Below are positions 44,084-46,048 of a stretch of 46,048 nt of DNA, piece by piece. The DNA is from Chromera velia (lineage: Eukaryota > Sar > Chromeraceae): the NCBI GenBank assembly GCA_018398765.1, contig JAHBMJ010000475.1, positions 1-46,048 on the forward strand. Direction: 5' to 3'. The notes beneath the pieces were generated by a model. It was not told the origin of the DNA, searched no databases, and saw nothing but the letters and a program-made list of their open reading frames with translations. The translations under genes and the position numbers were made by a program. Numbering within the stretch: position 1 is the stretch's first letter; each line of letters begins with the position of its first letter.

Positions 44084-45115
44084 TCAGAGCTCATCGAGCT
44101 GCCTGTAGGTGAGCCTATACGGAGTTTGAGCAGGGGGGCGGTGACCTGGCTCGAGTTTGATGTGACACTCGACTTCCCTCTTGGGCGGAAGGGTAGGAAT
44201 CTCATTCGAAAAGATGCTGAAATGCTTCTCCAGAACCTTTCTCATCCCCGGCCTCATTCCCTCCTCCTGCACCTCCCTGCGGAAATCTATGTAATCATCC
44301 AAATTGACCGGGTGATCGGGCAGGAAAGACGAGAGATGCAGGGGCCTCTGTGTCTCGGCTCCTTGGATTTGGTTGACCTCCAAGGGGGAAGAAACGGAGA
44401 GAAGAGGGCAGACCTCAAGACGGTAGCACCAGAAGGTGGTAGATTCCTTCTTGGAAAGCCTACGGAACTCTCTGCGGGTCAGGGGCTCAGGCTCAGCCCC
44501 CAGAATGTGGTAGACTTCCGAGTCATACAGTGTGAACTGCGACCCGGAGGGAGAACGATCTGCAGCGATGAAGAGAGACTTCGCTTCGAAATCGGGAAGG
44601 GGTTTGAAGGTCTCACAGAAGGGCATCCCCAGGACCACATCATAATCCTCGTCTGGATTGAGTACAGTCATGGTCAGGGGGGCTGCGAAGTCCTGAATTC
44701 TCAGATCGATGTCAAGCGCCTCCCATTGGACAGTAGTCGAAGGAGCCTGCGCACCATCGAGACGGATGCCCCCTTTGCACGTGGAGGGCTCCAAAGCGGA
44801 CAAATGGAACTCCCCAGTCTTTACGACTCTCTTGTTCACATAAATAGAGTCCACCCCTGGATTCCAAAGGGCACGGATCAGGATGTCATTCGCTGTGCCA
44901 TGGAAGGTGATCAATTTCCTCCTCCTGCCTGTCCTGCCCCCGGTCGTGGAGTACATCCCTCTCGGGGGTATATTCTGCTGCTGGCGCTGTGACCACTGGG
45001 GAGGGTTCCCCTGGAACCGTGGTGGTGGGCACAGTCTAGGGGGAGGCGTAAGCCCCTGTGGGATGACTGGATTCCCCCATTGCCCCTGCACCAAACCACC
45101 ATAGTGCTGCGGCAC
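44084..45115 (-). pseudogene. Retroelement protease and start of reverse transcriptase
   Basis: The open segment of 343 codons holds a retropepsin-like fold with DYDVVLGMPF near the middle and ends in the typical lead-in to RT (PPAQTPYRLTYRQLDEL) followed by TGA. The position expected to be Asp-Ser-Gly reads NPG (in ALWNPGVDSIYVN), so the catalytic Asp is missing. A Pro/Gln-rich N-terminus may be the tail of gag. Confidence 0.8.
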
Positions 45116-45584
45116 CCCATTCTATAGGTTGTGCATGCGTCCTTGACCTCCGTAGAAATTTCTCTGACCCCCATAACCCCTATGTCAGTGTGGGGCAGTG
45201 AAAATGTCAATCCGTACAGCGGTGCAAGCTCACGTAGCAAGAACGTACAGAGTGACAAAATTTGTATGCATGTGTTGTCCGTGCGTGTCAGCGTACTCTT
45301 TGCATGCACTCTGACCTTTTGATAATTCAGAGATGAAATGCATGCACAGTAATACAAAATATGTCAGAATGATCCAATTGAAAGAAACCGTACGATCTGA
45401 AGAATCCGAATAATAGACCAATACATAACGTTATAACTCCTCTGATTCGTGGCACTGGAGCTGATGCGTCTGAGGCTAGGCTCTATCCGTAGATAGGAGC
45501 GAGGTTCTAGGTCTACACACCAATATTTGGTTGCTTTCCATCCGGGCGATTACTGTCGTTCTTTCTTTCTGAAGTGTTGTTGAA
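45116..45584. other. Spacer between two oppositely oriented retroelement-like sequences
   Basis: No gene is supported. The stretch should contain the upstream end of the minus-strand chromovirus and the leader of the plus-strand ORF, but no repeat shared with 41010-41290 was seen, and no clear primer binding site. Confidence 0.4.
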
Positions 45585-46048
45585 ATGTCTTCGTCTTCAC
45601 ACATTGCACAGACTCCGAAACAGACAGAAGGAGCATCTGGCTCAGGTGAAAACAGAGAGTTGGCAGATGGTGCTGACCAGGAAGAAAGAAGAGTAAGGAA
45701 TCTGTTTCTGGGCATGAATAGTCCGGGACTAAATGGAACGCTCTCTGCTCCCAGCAGCAGAGGCATCTTTTCCGGTGACCAGCCGTCTGTTGCCAAGCAA
45801 CAGATTGTTTCGAAGAGAGACCTGCGTGTGCCCAAGTTCTCCAAGAAGGCTGGATACCCTCGTTCAACTTGGCGCAAGAAAATGAAGTTCTTTACCAGTG
45901 AGGCGGCTGATGCTCTAGACTACGACTCGGACACCGCCAGTCGAGCAACAAAGAAGAAATATAACAACGTGATGCTTTGAGCGCTGGTCGAAGCAGGCGA
46001 TGACGATGAACAGTTCTTCAACATCGTGGACGCGGCAACTGAGGTGCT
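45585..46048 (+). pseudogene. ORF with in-frame TGA, possibly a gag start; runs off the window
   Basis: ATG at 45585 opens 131 codons with a Ser/Gly/Glu-rich N-terminus and a basic, aromatic stretch (KKAGYPRSTWRKKMKFF). A TGA at 45978-45980 interrupts it, yet the same frame continues with protein-like acidic sequence (LVEAGDDDEQFFNIVDAATE) to the window end. This fits the beginning of a gag-like capsid with a nonsense mutation, or a host gene using an unseen intron. The retroelement reading rests on position next to the chromovirus and general character only. Confidence 0.4.

Overview
The window is nuclear DNA of a eukaryote with spliceosomal introns (GT donors, mostly TGCAG acceptors). Gene content (Prp3, an ALYREF-type export factor, a plant/alga-type DUF2828 protein), pyrimidine-rich microsatellite introns, many TGCATGCA motifs and a Ty3/gypsy chromovirus suggest a photosynthetic alveolate such as a chromerid (Chromera-like). 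This assignment is inference from style and content; no rRNA or organelle marker is present.

Layout. (1) 1-9383, plus strand: the 3' portion of a large multi-exon gene of unrecognised product, starting left of the window. (2) 9384-16585: an AT-rich gene desert with a 501-bp hAT-like MITE carrying an exact 8-bp target duplication, a 635-bp fold-back element with TA target duplication, a hairpin/direct-repeat array and decayed coding remnants. (3) 16586-18487, minus: an intronless DUF2828/Ro60-like vWA protein, divergent from (4) 19304-22244, plus: a five-exon ALYREF/Yra1-type mRNA export adaptor. (5) 23889-25064, minus: an unrecognised zinc-finger-like reading frame broken by one in-frame stop. 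(6) 26380-36312, minus: an 18-exon gene for the U4/U6 snRNP protein Prp3; all exon phases join to a 772-residue protein. (7) 37156-38799, plus: a single-exon PUB-domain protein, divergent from Prp3. (8) 38800-46048: AT-rich and simple-repeat DNA, a decayed ORF between AGTACAGT-rich flanks, a degenerate minus-strand Ty3/gypsy chromovirus with several independent lesions, and the start of an oppositely oriented ORF with an in-frame TGA.

Functionally the clear genes concern RNA: splicing (Prp3), splicing-coupled export (ALYREF) and possibly RNA binding (Ro60-like fold). They lie in two divergent pairs, each with a short shared promoter region. Intron microsatellites are mostly pyrimidine-rich on the sense strand for both gene orientations. 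Two short tandem duplications in the first gene each copy a splice site and create an out-of-frame alternative; one places the 5' splice site inside a perfect hairpin.
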